From Alphaproteobacteria bacterium (GTDB lineage: Bacteria > Pseudomonadota > Alphaproteobacteria > MPNO01 > UBA830): 64,000 bases of DNA. The stretch covers positions 53,042-117,041 of the forward strand of contig JAJEBT010000007.1 of the NCBI GenBank assembly GCA_022822405.1, written 5' to 3'. This document shows, piece after piece, positions 50,611 to 60,212 of this stretch. A model generated the notes under the pieces. The model saw only the letters and a program-made list of their open reading frames with translations, was not told the DNA's origin and searched no databases. Every line of letters starts with the position of its first letter. Position 1 is the stretch's first letter. Both the position numbers and the translations under genes were made by a program.

Positions 50611-52566
50611 TTGGCACAACTGCTCTGGACTCCGCCTGCGGAACGCATCGCCGGGACCGGACTGACCCGCTTCATCGAACGGGAAGTCCGCGGACGGTGG
50701 GACGCCGATCCCCGCGACTACGCAGAACTGCACCGCTGGTCGATAACCGAAAAGGAGCGGTTCTGGCAGTCGGTATGGTCATTCGGCGACGTGATCGGCG
50801 ACGGTCCGGGCGACGACATCCTGCAGAACAGCGGCGGCATGCGCGAGGCCCGGTGGTTTCCCGGCGCACGGCTCAACTTTGCCGAGAATCTGCTGAGGCG
50901 GCGCGACGGCGCCGACGCGCTGGTGTTCCGCGGAGAGGACCGGGTCGCGCGGACGCTGACCTTCGGCGAACTCCACGACCTCGTCTCGCGGCTGGTCCGG
51001 GCCCTCGAGGCCGTGGGCGTGAAGGAAGGCGACCGCGTCGCCGGCTATCTGCCCAATATCCCCGAAGCAATCGCCGCCATGCTTGCTGCCGCCAGCATCG
51101 GCGCCACCTGGTCCTCCTGCTAGCCCGACTTCGGACCGGCGGGCGTCGTCGACCGCTTCGGACAGATCGAGCCCAGGGTGCTGTTCTGCACCGACGGGTA
51201 CTACTACAACGGCAAATGGATCGACATGCTTCCGCGGACCGCGGAGGCGCTCGAACGGCTGCCGTCGGTCACCGAGCGGATCGTCATCGCCTATGGCGGC
51301 GGCGCGGCCGATCCATCGCCGCTGCCCGGCGCCCGCTCGCTCGACGACTTCGTTTCGGCCTTCGCCCCGGGGGAGATCGCATTCCGGCGCCTGCCGTTCA
51401 ACCATCCGCTCTATATCCTGTTCTCGTCGGGGACGACCGGCGTGCCCAAATGCATCGTGCACAGCGCCGGCGGCACATTGCTTCAGCATCTCAAGGAACA
51501 TCGCCTGCATTCCGACATCGGAGCAGGCGACAGAGCGTTCTACTTTACCACGCTGGGATGGATGATGTGGAACTGGCTGGTCTCCGGTCTGGCGTCCGGC
51601 GCGACGCTGCTCCTTTATGACGGTTCGCCCTTCCATCCCGGTCCGGAAGCATTGTTCGACTTCGCCGACGCCGCCGGCATGACCCATTTCGGGACCTCGG
51701 CAAAATACATCGACGCGATCAAGAATGAAGGGCTGGAACCGATCCGGACGCACGAGCTGGCGGCGCTTCGCGGGATGATGTCCACGGGATCGCCGCTCGT
51801 GGAGGAGAGCTTCGACTATGTCTATCGGTCGATAAAGCCGGACATCTGCCTGTCATCGATTTCAGGCGGCACCGACATCGTCTCCTGCTTCGTACTCGGC
51901 AACCCCAATGGCCCGGTGCGGCGGGGAGAAATCCAGGCGTTCGGGCTGGGCATGGATGTTCAGGTTTACGACGCCTCCGGCAGGCCGGTGATCGAAGAGA
52001 AGGGCGAACTGGTCTGCGCGTCGCCGTTCCCGTCCATGCCCGTCATGTTCTGGAACGATCCCGATGGCGACAAGTATCACAACGCCTATTTCGCGCGTTT
52101 CGAGAACGTGTGGTGCCACGGCGACTATGCCGAGGTCACGGCCTCCGGGGGCATGAAGATCTACGGCCGTTCGGACGCCGTACTCAATCCGGGCGGAGTC
52201 CGCATCGGCACGGCCGAGATCTACCGCCAGGTCGAGCAGATGCCGGAAATCGAGGAGGCGCTGGCGATCGGCCAGGAATGGGAGGGCGACGCGCGGGTCA
52301 TCCTGTTCGTCCGGCTGTCCGCCAACGCCGTGCTCGACGACGATCTTGACGGGCGCATTCGCAAGCGCCTGCGGAACCACTGCTCGCCGCGCCATGTTCC
52401 GGCGCACATTCTCGCGGTCGCGGACATTCCCCGCACCAAGTCGGGCAAGATCACCGAACTGGCGGTGCGGGACGTCGTCCATGGCAGGGAAGTGCGCAAT
52501 GTCGAGGCGCTGGCTAATCCGGAAGCGCTCGAGCATTTCCGCGAGCGCCAGGAATTGACCGTCTGA
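50611..52566 (+). pseudogene. Acetoacetyl-CoA synthetase interrupted by one in-frame TAG (51121-51123)
   Basis: 50611-51123 ends ..SIGATWSSC*; same frame continues [68 protein letters not shown]; total 652 codons, full length. Confidence 0.85.
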
Positions 52567-52734
52567 GCCGGCACCGGGCGCAGGCTGCGTCCATCCGGCT
52601 GCGGATCACCCGACGGGCGGAATCCGAAACCTTCTGTCAGATTAGGTCGATGCCACATGCAGCGCCTCAGGTACTCCGACGGCGCCTCCAGCATGACAAT
52701 GAGGCGAATGGATTTGGCCATCCCGATTTTGGGC

Positions 52735-53880
52735 TTACCGCCTCCCTTTGTTCAGAGGCTCCCGGTACTCCTCGAGCCGCTCCGCCACAGGAGGCGCTAC
52801 CAGTCCAGGTTCGCCGGGAAGCGCGACACGCCCGCCGTCGATACCCAGAACATCGCCACATAGCTCCGTCCGAAGCGGGTTCTCGTTGACGTCCATCTCG
52901 CACGTGGTCGAATTGCCGAGCGCCGCCGCAATAGACAACGCGGCCATCTGACCAACCGCGGTTCCCATGAAGTGAGGCCAAAGCACCACCCCGTCCGGAA
53001 GCTGATTGGACAGCTTCAGAGCACCCGTCACGCCCCCCCATTTGGCAACATCGGGCTGGACATACCTTAATCCAGCCCGCGCCATCCGCAGGAACTCCTC
53101 GACGCCGTAGATGTTCTCGCCGCCCGCCAACGGGATCGACGTCGCCTTCGCAAGTTGCTCCCATTCCCCCAATCCCGAGTTGGCCGGTATAGGTTCCTCG
53201 GAGAACAAAGGATCGAATTCCTCCAGCGACTTGAGCATGCTCTCGGCATGCGGCCGATCCCAGGTCTGATTGTTATCCAGCATGATGCTCGTGCCCGCCG
53301 GCCGAATGGAGGAAGCCTTTTCGACGAAGTCCCGATCGGCATCGTCATCGAACCCGATCTTCAACTTGAACAGGGATTGGCCCCAGTCGGCATGTTGCAG
53401 CATCAGGCGCTCGAGGTCTGGGGGATTGATCGAGCTCGCATAGCACGCTGCGCTCGCGTCATCCAACCCCGTATGATCCGCGAAGGTTGAACCGGCGCTA
53501 CGCAGCGCAAGGTCCCACAGCGCAATATCGATACCTGCCAACAAGTGCTCGAAAACCTCAAGCTGACCGACATGAAGGAAGTACGTCGACAGCTTCGAAC
53601 GAAGGAACCCGTCAACTTCCTCGGGCTCGGTGAAGGTAACGCCTTCGAGGCGCGGTGCGACCACATCTTCTATAAGGTGGGTTTTGTGGAGGTTTGCACG
53701 GGGCGGGAAGTTTGCCCAGACCTCGCCCCAACCACGACAGCCCTGATCATCGTCTATCCGGACCAACAACGCCGGGCGGGTCGGCATCGACCCGAGCGCC
53801 ATGTCGGGGCTGACCCCGCCGGCGGCTCGAATTGGGAGCGCTTCGATTTCTTTTATTCTGATGGGCCGGTTGAAGCTCAT
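52735..53880 (-). CDS. Enolase-superfamily (mandelate racemase/muconate lactonizing-like) enzyme
   Basis: 381 aa; KxK (LFKLKIG), metal ligand regions MLDNNQTW / SEEPI / AGGENI, LWPHFMGT. Confidence 0.88.
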   Translation of the reverse strand: MSFNRPIRIKEIEALPIRAAGGVSPDMALGSMPTRPALLVRIDDDQGCRGWGEVWANFPPRANLHKTHLIEDVVAPRLEGVTFTEPEEVDGFLRSKLSTYFLHVGQLEVFEHLLAGIDIALWDLALRSAGSTFADHTGLDDASAACYASSINPPDLERLMLQHADWGQSLFKLKIGFDDDADRDFVEKASSIRPAGTSIMLDNNQTWDRPHAESMLKSLEEFDPLFSEEPIPANSGLGEWEQLAKATSIPLAGGENIYGVEEFLRMARAGLRYVQPDVAKWGGVTGALKLSNQLPDGVVLWPHFMGTAVGQMAALSIAAALGNSTTCEMDVNENPLRTELCGDVLGIDGGRVALPGEPGLVAPPVAERLEEYREPLNKGRR

Positions 53881-53897
53881 GAACTCAAATTTCGCCG

Positions 53898-55406
53898 TCA
53901 GGGGACCCGAATAGCGCGGGGCACCAACTCGTCCATGTACCTCCTGCCCTCTTCCTGTGTCAGGTAGTTCTCCGGCGGGAAATCCAGGCAGAGATCCCAG
54001 TCGTCGCCGGTCTCCTCCATGTGCTTCCCTATGCGTTCATCAAAATCGTCCATCAGCCTGGTCAGTGAACCGTCATCGGCAAGGTTTTTGATCTCGTCAG
54101 GATCATTTTGGAGATCAAACAGCATTTTGCGACGCTCGGGTTGACGCACATAGAGCCAGTCCTTTGTCCGGATCCCGCGCTCGGGCATGCAGGTAAACTC
54201 CGAAATGTCACCGTCCAGCATCTTCATCGACTGATACATCACCGCATCGCGGATCTCCTCCGCCGTCCCGTCCAGGAGAGGCAGATAACTCGTCCCGTGC
54301 ACGGAATCCGGGATGGGAATGCCGCACAGCTCGAGCAGGGTGGGCATGGTATCGACGGCGACATCGATCAGCGCGTCCACCTTTTTGCCGGCCGGAAACC
54401 TGCCGGGATAACGAACGATGAACGGGACCTGCATGGCCGCCCGATACGCCGTCTTCTTGATGCCGCAGTAGTATCCATGCTGACCAAGCATGTCGCCATG
54501 ATCGCTGAGGAAGATCACGATGGTGTCCTCGACGATGTCCAGCCGGTCCAGAGCATTCAGGACGCGGCCCACATTGTGGTCGACGCCGGTGATCATGCCG
54601 TAGTACTCGGCAATGAATTTTCGGGTCTCTTCCTCTGTCTCCTGTTCGCCTTGCGGTTTGTGTCCGTCGCCGGCGTGGCTGTGGTCTTCGGACTTGAGGT
54701 TTGCCGCGTAGTCGTACCTCAAGCGCTCTTGGCGGGCCGCTTCGTGTTCCTCGGGGCTGAGAATACTGGGCGGCAATTCGATCCCCGCCGGATCATAGAG
54801 GTTCCTGAGATGGTCGGGCATGACGTTCGGGAAGTGAGGCGGCCCGTAACAGACAAACCCGAAAAAGGGATTGCCGTCATCCTTCGCAACCGATCGCTCA
54901 ATGAAATCGATCAGATGCTCGGTTTGGTACTCAGGCTCCCAACGCGGGCAGTGATAGGGCTGATCGTCATCTTTGTAGAAGATGGACTTGAGATAGTAGT
55001 GTCCGCGGTTGAAGCCGATGAAATAATCGAACCCGATCCGCCTCTCTCCCGGCGGGACGAACCCGGGTCGCGGACCGCCCTCCAGATGCCACTTACCGAC
55101 GTATCCGGTGTGATACCCCGCGTCCTTCAGGAGCCGCGCCAGGAATATCTGATCGGCGCGAAGCGGGAAGTGGTTCTGGTACATGCCGTGCCCCTGAGCG
55201 TACGTGCCGGTGAACAGCGACGCCCGAAACGGGCAGCAGACCGGATAGGAAACATGAGCATCCGTAAAATGGACGCCCTCGTTGGCCAGTCGGTCGATGT
55301 AAGGGGTTTTGACAATCGGGTTGCCGGCGCACCCCATGGCGTCGGCGCGCATCTGGTCAGGATAAAAGATCAGAATATTGGGCCGATTTTCATTGCCGCT
55401 CATCAT
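53898..55406 (-). CDS. Sulfatase (alkaline-phosphatase superfamily), no signal peptide seen
   Basis: ~502 aa from MMSGNENRPNILIFYPDQMRADAMG; CxPxR formylglycine site YPVCCPFRASLFTG; SDHGDMLGQHG. Confidence 0.9.
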   Translation of the reverse strand: MMSGNENRPNILIFYPDQMRADAMGCAGNPIVKTPYIDRLANEGVHFTDAHVSYPVCCPFRASLFTGTYAQGHGMYQNHFPLRADQIFLARLLKDAGYHTGYVGKWHLEGGPRPGFVPPGERRIGFDYFIGFNRGHYYLKSIFYKDDDQPYHCPRWEPEYQTEHLIDFIERSVAKDDGNPFFGFVCYGPPHFPNVMPDHLRNLYDPAGIELPPSILSPEEHEAARQERLRYDYAANLKSEDHSHAGDGHKPQGEQETEEETRKFIAEYYGMITGVDHNVGRVLNALDRLDIVEDTIVIFLSDHGDMLGQHGYYCGIKKTAYRAAMQVPFIVRYPGRFPAGKKVDALIDVAVDTMPTLLELCGIPIPDSVHGTSYLPLLDGTAEEIRDAVMYQSMKMLDGDISEFTCMPERGIRTKDWLYVRQPERRKMLFDLQNDPDEIKNLADDGSLTRLMDDFDERIGKHMEETGDDWDLCLDFPPENYLTQEEGRRYMDELVPRAIRVP

Positions 55407-56913
55407 GCATCCTCCGCCCGCTGGAATATTTTTGCTTCGCCCAGCGGGCCAGCGGCCCGCCGAAGATCGCCAGCGCCAGCGCGGCATAAATCCCGAGACC
55501 GATCGGCGTGTTGAAGAATTCACCGACGCTTCCGTCCGCGATGACCAGAGACTGGCGAAGTGAGTTCTCCAGGATCGGTCCAAGCACGAATCCGATGCTG
55601 AGCGGCGCAATTGAATATCCCAGCTTCCGAACCACATAACCGAGAATACCGGCCCCCAACAGCACACCGACGTTGAAGAAGCTGTTGGAGACGCTGAAGA
55701 TCCCGACGAAGCTCAGAAGCAGAACCGTGGGCACGATAAACGTCGTCGGCACCTGGATCAGCTTGGCCGCAAAACGGATCGCCATCAGCCCGATGACCAT
55801 CATCAAAATGTTGATGACGAAAAGGCCGATGAAGATGGCGTTCATCATGTCCGGCCGCTCGGCAAAGAGTTTGGGTCCAGGCGCCAGCCCGTGGATGAGA
55901 AACGCCCCCAACAGAACGGCGGCGGCGGGGCTGCCCGGAACCCCGAGGGTCAGTGTGGGCACCAGGGCACCGCCAACGGTGGCGTTGTTGGCGGTTTCGG
56001 GGGCAACGATGCCTTCGTCGTGCCCGGTGCCGAACTTCTCCGGCGTCTTGGACCGTCGCTTGGCCTCGGAATAAGCAAAGAACGCGGCCACAGCGGCCCC
56101 TTCGCCGGGGATGATTCCGATGACGGTTCCCAAAACGGACGACCGGAACAGCACGTCCTTCATCTTCATCAGCTTGCCCCAGCCCGGCAGTTTCACAGTC
56201 AGGCTGGTCTGATCGAAGTCGAGTTTCTGAAGGGCACGTTCAGCGCCAATCAACACCTCGGACACGGCAAACACCCCGACGAGAAACGGGACGAGGGGGA
56301 TGCCTTCGAACAAGTGATAGCTGCCAAAGGTGTAACGTTCGGTTCCGTTCAGCTCGTCAAGGCCCCAGGTCGTCAGGAAGATGCCGAGTGCGCCGACCAG
56401 CAGCCCCTTGGACAAGCTTTCGCCAGCCACCCGAACGACAACAACGAGACCAAACACACTGATGGCCAAGAACTCTCGCGGTCCGAATTTGATCGCAACG
56501 GTCGCCAGGATTGGCGCGATAAAGGCAAGGCAAATAACGCTGAACAGACCGCCGATGATCGAACCGGTCAACGAGAGGCCGAGTGCCTCACCACCTTTGC
56601 CGGCCTTGAACATCTTATTGCCATCCTGGACGGTGGCGATGGCGGCTCCGGTTCCGGGAATGCCGACGGCGATCGCCGAGATGGATCCGCCGTAGATGGC
56701 CGCGGAATAGATCCCGAGAAGAAGAATGATTGCCGCGATCGGTTCCAGGTGGAAGGTAAACGGCAGTGCCAGGGCAATGGCAATGGGCGGACCAAGACCC
56801 GGCAGCACGCCGACGATGAGACCGAGAACGATGCCGCCGACTAGCAGCGCAAGCGTTATCGGCTCGGCAAGCTGGCCGATGGATTGGGCGACAACGTCAA
56901 ATCCCGCGAACAT
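55390..56913 (-). CDS. tctA: Tripartite tricarboxylate transporter permease, TctA family
   Basis: 507 aa; LIVGVLPGLGPPIAIALALPFTF; GIPGTGAAIATVQDG; GIIPGEGAAVAAFFAYSEAKRRSK; LTLGVPGSPAAAVLLGA. Confidence 0.93.
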   Translation of the reverse strand: MFAGFDVVAQSIGQLAEPITLALLVGGIVLGLIVGVLPGLGPPIAIALALPFTFHLEPIAAIILLLGIYSAAIYGGSISAIAVGIPGTGAAIATVQDGNKMFKAGKGGEALGLSLTGSIIGGLFSVICLAFIAPILATVAIKFGPREFLAISVFGLVVVVRVAGESLSKGLLVGALGIFLTTWGLDELNGTERYTFGSYHLFEGIPLVPFLVGVFAVSEVLIGAERALQKLDFDQTSLTVKLPGWGKLMKMKDVLFRSSVLGTVIGIIPGEGAAVAAFFAYSEAKRRSKTPEKFGTGHDEGIVAPETANNATVGGALVPTLTLGVPGSPAAAVLLGAFLIHGLAPGPKLFAERPDMMNAIFIGLFVINILMMVIGLMAIRFAAKLIQVPTTFIVPTVLLLSFVGIFSVSNSFFNVGVLLGAGILGYVVRKLGYSIAPLSIGFVLGPILENSLRQSLVIADGSVGEFFNTPIGLGIYAALALAIFGGPLARWAKQKYSSGRRMHDERQ

Positions 56914-56925
56914 CGCTCCCGCCTG

Positions 56926-57387
56926 CTATGTGAGTTGAACACGAAGGACCTGGGTGAAGACGAGGTACACGATGCCCGACATCACCAGCAACGATACGTA
57001 CATCCGCGGTGACCTCACGCCCATGGCCAGCGCGCAAGCCGGGCCAATGAGGATCAACATGGGAATGAAGCTCCAGAGGGACCAAACGAGGTAGCAGGCA
57101 ACCGCTACGACCAGGACAAGAAGGCCGCGCCGTGCTTCGCCACCATTCTCAAAGACCGAAGCGCCCTGATCGGTGCCCGCAAAGCCCCGGAATACATAGG
57201 CCCCGATCACGATCGCCGAGCAGAGGCCGATGAAAGCCAGCATGAGCTGCGGAAAGAATTTGGAGGGCAAGCCTGTACTGGCGAGCAATCCGGAGGTTTG
57301 AAATGTCTCCGCTTCCAGCGCGAAGAAAACGGCCGCCACGATCACCAGGATATTGAACGCTATATTCGCGGCGCGCTGCGGAATCAT
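56926..57387 (-). CDS. tctB: Tripartite tricarboxylate transporter small membrane subunit, TctB family
   Basis: 153 aa with 4 TM-like segments, located between tctC and tctA. Confidence 0.85.
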   Translation of the reverse strand: MIPQRAANIAFNILVIVAAVFFALEAETFQTSGLLASTGLPSKFFPQLMLAFIGLCSAIVIGAYVFRGFAGTDQGASVFENGGEARRGLLVLVVAVACYLVWSLWSFIPMLILIGPACALAMGVRSPRMYVSLLVMSGIVYLVFTQVLRVQLT

Positions 57388-57405
57388 GTCTCCACCCCAT
57401 GAGGT

Positions 57406-57445
57406 TGGTGCGCCGGGGACCCGGGAACTGCGCCCCGGCGCACCA
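57406..57445. terminator. Strong intergenic hairpin between tctC and tctB (attenuator/stabiliser candidate)
   Basis: Perfect 13-bp stem TGGTGCGCCGGGG - 14 nt - CCCCGGCGCACCA, just after the tctC stop. Confidence 0.65.
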
Positions 57446-57453
57446 GCTTGTTT

Positions 57454-58440
57454 CTAGTTCTTCACCAACAGGCCAAGACTCGCCAGGAGCGGCGAATAGA
57501 GATCGATACCGTCCTGAATTTTCTTGCGGGTGGCCTCGATGCCATGAACCCAGTCATAGCTCACGCTCTTGGGAACTTTCGCGATGAACGCCGGCTTTCC
57601 CATCACCTTGCTGGCTTCAAGCAGTCGGTCGACGATGTGCTGGGGTGTGCCTGCTTTCACCGCCAAGCCGCCGTGGACCCATGTCCCCGCGTTCTTGCCC
57701 GGGAATACTTCCCCAACCGTGCGGACCCCGGGAAGATCCTTGGCATAGAAGGCCTTGCGGTTGTTGTCCAAGATGACCAACGGACGAACCTTGTCGCCAT
57801 ATTTGTGGATCGAGGCCACCTGCCCGACCGCAACGTCGACCTGGCCGCCGAGCAAGCCGGTCATGGTTGCCGGAACGGTCTTCAGGGCAAGCGTCTTGAA
57901 CTCCAGCCCGAACTCTTTTGCCATCTGCACGGCCGAAAGGTTGGGCGGCGCACCCAGGTTATTGACACCGATGGTGAGTTTTTTGGCCTTGGCGCCCTTA
58001 ACAAACTCCTCAAATGTCTTGTATGGGGAATCGGCGCGCACATAGAGAGCGTTTGACGCGGAGATCCCTGCGAACAGCGGAATGAAGTCCCGCAGCGGCT
58101 TGTAGGGGACCTTGCGTGTCAACGGCACGACCATGAAGCTCGGCGGCGACCAGTTGAACAATGTATAGCCGTCCGCCGGCGCTTTCAGGACAAACATGGT
58201 GGCTGGAATGTGAGCGCCACCAGGCTTGTTCAGAACGTTGACCGGTACACCCAACTCTTTGCTGAGCGCTTCGGCGTTCATCCGCGCGACGATATCGGCG
58301 TTACCACCGGCCTTGAACGAGACGACGATGCTTATCGGCTTTGTCGGCCATTTGTCTTGAGCGATTGCCTTCCCGCCTATTCCCGTTGTCAGGAGAAAGG
58401 TGAGTGCAACCGTGGTTGCTGCTGATTTGAGGAATTTCAT
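57454..58440 (-). CDS. tctC: Tripartite tricarboxylate transporter substrate-binding protein, TctC family
   Basis: 328 aa; signal peptide; WPTKPISIVVSFKAGGNADIVAR; VNVLNKPGGAHIPA. Confidence 0.92.
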   Translation of the reverse strand: MKFLKSAATTVALTFLLTTGIGGKAIAQDKWPTKPISIVVSFKAGGNADIVARMNAEALSKELGVPVNVLNKPGGAHIPATMFVLKAPADGYTLFNWSPPSFMVVPLTRKVPYKPLRDFIPLFAGISASNALYVRADSPYKTFEEFVKGAKAKKLTIGVNNLGAPPNLSAVQMAKEFGLEFKTLALKTVPATMTGLLGGQVDVAVGQVASIHKYGDKVRPLVILDNNRKAFYAKDLPGVRTVGEVFPGKNAGTWVHGGLAVKAGTPQHIVDRLLEASKVMGKPAFIAKVPKSVSYDWVHGIEATRKKIQDGIDLYSPLLASLGLLVKN

Positions 58441-58478
58441 GAAGCCCTCCTTGCTTCGGAATTTCGATAAACCGGGCT

Positions 58479-58502
58479 GTATAAAGTGCTATACGTCTAT
58501 AC
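58479..58502. promoter_or_regulatory. Putative GntR-type operator upstream of tctC
   Basis: GTATAAAG-TGCTATAC-GTCTATAC; shares TATAAAGTGCTAKACSTYTATACCTTWA with the gntR/transketolase intergenic region. Confidence 0.65.
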
Positions 58503-58549
58503 CTTAATAAAAGGACGGAAAAAGGTCAACGGATTTCTTCACGCTCGGC

Positions 58550-59341
58550 TCACAGGGGGCGCCGGGCGAGCGAGTATGTTTGACCGGTAGGACCGCCGAG
58601 AGGGCGAGTTGCCAGGTAAAGCGCAAACTCGCCTATTTCGTCAGGATGTTTCAGGCGCTCTGACGGCGGGAAGTTGGGCGGCGTCTCGCTGCCGAAACGT
58701 TCCAGGACCTCATCGGGCGTCGCCGCCCCAGGTGCTTCGCGGGTGAAGTTGGTTGTCGCTACCGGACCCGGGATAAGATTGTTTACTTCGATCCGGCGCG
58801 GCCAAAGTTCGTTGGCCAGTGACTCTGTAAACATGTGCAGCCCGGCCTTGGCGACATGGTACGAGCTGTTCCGGTTACCGGCGCTCAGGCCCACACCGGA
58901 GGAGAGATTGATGATCTTTGCTCCGTCTGCGAGACCTGGAAGGAGAAACCGGGTAACCAGATAGGGGCCGCGCACATTCACCTCGACCGTCTTCCACCAC
59001 CGATCCGGATCGGATTCCGCGACTGGACTGGTCTCAAGCTGCGCACCGGCATTGTTGACCAGCACATGGACCTCCCCGAACTCGGCGAGAATTTCGTTAC
59101 AGACGGATTCCGTTGCCGTCGGATCGGAAAGATCGGCGACACCGATGAAGCAACGGACACCGAGGTCCGCGATAACCTCCTGCGTCGCTTCAAGCTCAGC
59201 GCGCGTGCGGGAGCAAATGGCCAGATCCGCACCGGCCCTGGCAAGCGCCAGGGCGATTGATCGGCCAATTCCGCGTCCCGCCCCGGTAACAACCGCCACT
59301 TTGCCGGTCAGCGGCCTATCGTCCACCAAATCACTACCCAT
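58550..59341 (-). CDS. SDR-family oxidoreductase (1)
   Basis: MGSDLVDDRPLTGKVAVVTGAGRGIGRSIALALARAGADLAICSRT; VLVNNAGAQ; SYHVAKAGLHMF. Confidence 0.9.
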   Translation of the reverse strand: MGSDLVDDRPLTGKVAVVTGAGRGIGRSIALALARAGADLAICSRTRAELEATQEVIADLGVRCFIGVADLSDPTATESVCNEILAEFGEVHVLVNNAGAQLETSPVAESDPDRWWKTVEVNVRGPYLVTRFLLPGLADGAKIINLSSGVGLSAGNRNSSYHVAKAGLHMFTESLANELWPRRIEVNNLIPGPVATTNFTREAPGAATPDEVLERFGSETPPNFPPSERLKHPDEIGEFALYLATRPLGGPTGQTYSLARRPL

Positions 59342-59366
59342 CGTTAAATCCTCGCTACTTTCAAGT

Positions 59367-60212
59367 TCACGGCCCGCCGGCCAAAGCTCCGATTTTCGCA
59401 TCGATTTCCGCCAATCCCGCCTCCCAGTCCGCCGTGTCTTGCGCGACGTAGTGCGCCATGGGCAGCGCTTCCTGCAGGCAGTCAATTCCAGCGAAGATCC
59501 GGGTATCGCAAACCATGACATAAGGTTTACCGGTAACGCCCCTGGCCTCCTCGAACGCCTCAAGCACTTCGGTGACGCTGTTTCCGTTGACCCGCCGCGC
59601 AAAGCACCCAAACGCTTCAAATTTCTCCGGAACCGGCTCGACACTCATCACGTTTGTCGTGGCGCCTGAAGCCTGAAGGTCGTTGTTGTCGATGATGTAG
59701 ACCAGATTGGAGAGCTTTTGGTGAGCGGCGAACATGGCCGCCTCCCAGACATTGCCCTCCTGGAGCTCACCATCGGAGAACAGACAATAGATTCGCTTAT
59801 CGGTTCCCCTCTGCCGCTCCGCCCAGGCGATACCAGCCGCCTGCGACGGCCCCTGTCCCAACGAACCGGCGGTGATTTCAAACCCCAGCTGCCCCTCGAT
59901 GGGACTCTGATCGATCTTCGTGCCGTCGGCGTTGTAGGTCCGCAATTCCTCAAGCGTGTATGAGCCGTGCTCCGCCAACGCCGCATAGGTCATGATCGCG
60001 TCGTGCCCGTTCGACAGCACAAACCGGTCATGAAACCAGCCCCTGCCGTCGGGACGCAGCTCGTCAAAGTAGAGGCACGCCGCGATATCGGCCAAGGCGA
60101 CGCCCTGCCCCGCGTAGCCGCCACGTTGCATGCAGATGTCCAGAGTATTGCGCCTGATCTTGGCTGCAAGGATTTCCAAATTCTGGACGTGGCTGTTGGA
60201 ACCGGTGCTCAT
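59367..60212 (-). CDS. Transketolase, N-terminal (TPP-binding) subunit (pair 1)
   Basis: ~281 aa; VLSNGHDAIMTYAALAEHG; GSLGQGPSQAAGIAWAER; CLFSDGELQEGNVWEA. Confidence 0.9.
   Translation of the reverse strand: MSTGSNSHVQNLEILAAKIRRNTLDICMQRGGYAGQGVALADIAACLYFDELRPDGRGWFHDRFVLSNGHDAIMTYAALAEHGSYTLEELRTYNADGTKIDQSPIEGQLGFEITAGSLGQGPSQAAGIAWAERQRGTDKRIYCLFSDGELQEGNVWEAAMFAAHQKLSNLVYIIDNNDLQASGATTNVMSVEPVPEKFEAFGCFARRVNGNSVTEVLEAFEEARGVTGKPYVMVCDTRIFAGIDCLQEALPMAHYVAQDTADWEAGLAEIDAKIGALAGGP

Noticed and set aside
51121-51123. TAG as a pyrrolysine codon, prompted by methylamine genes in the window
   Set aside because: The site is a conserved Ser in acetoacetyl-CoA synthetases, the methylamine route here is the N-methylglutamate pathway, and no pyl genes are visible.
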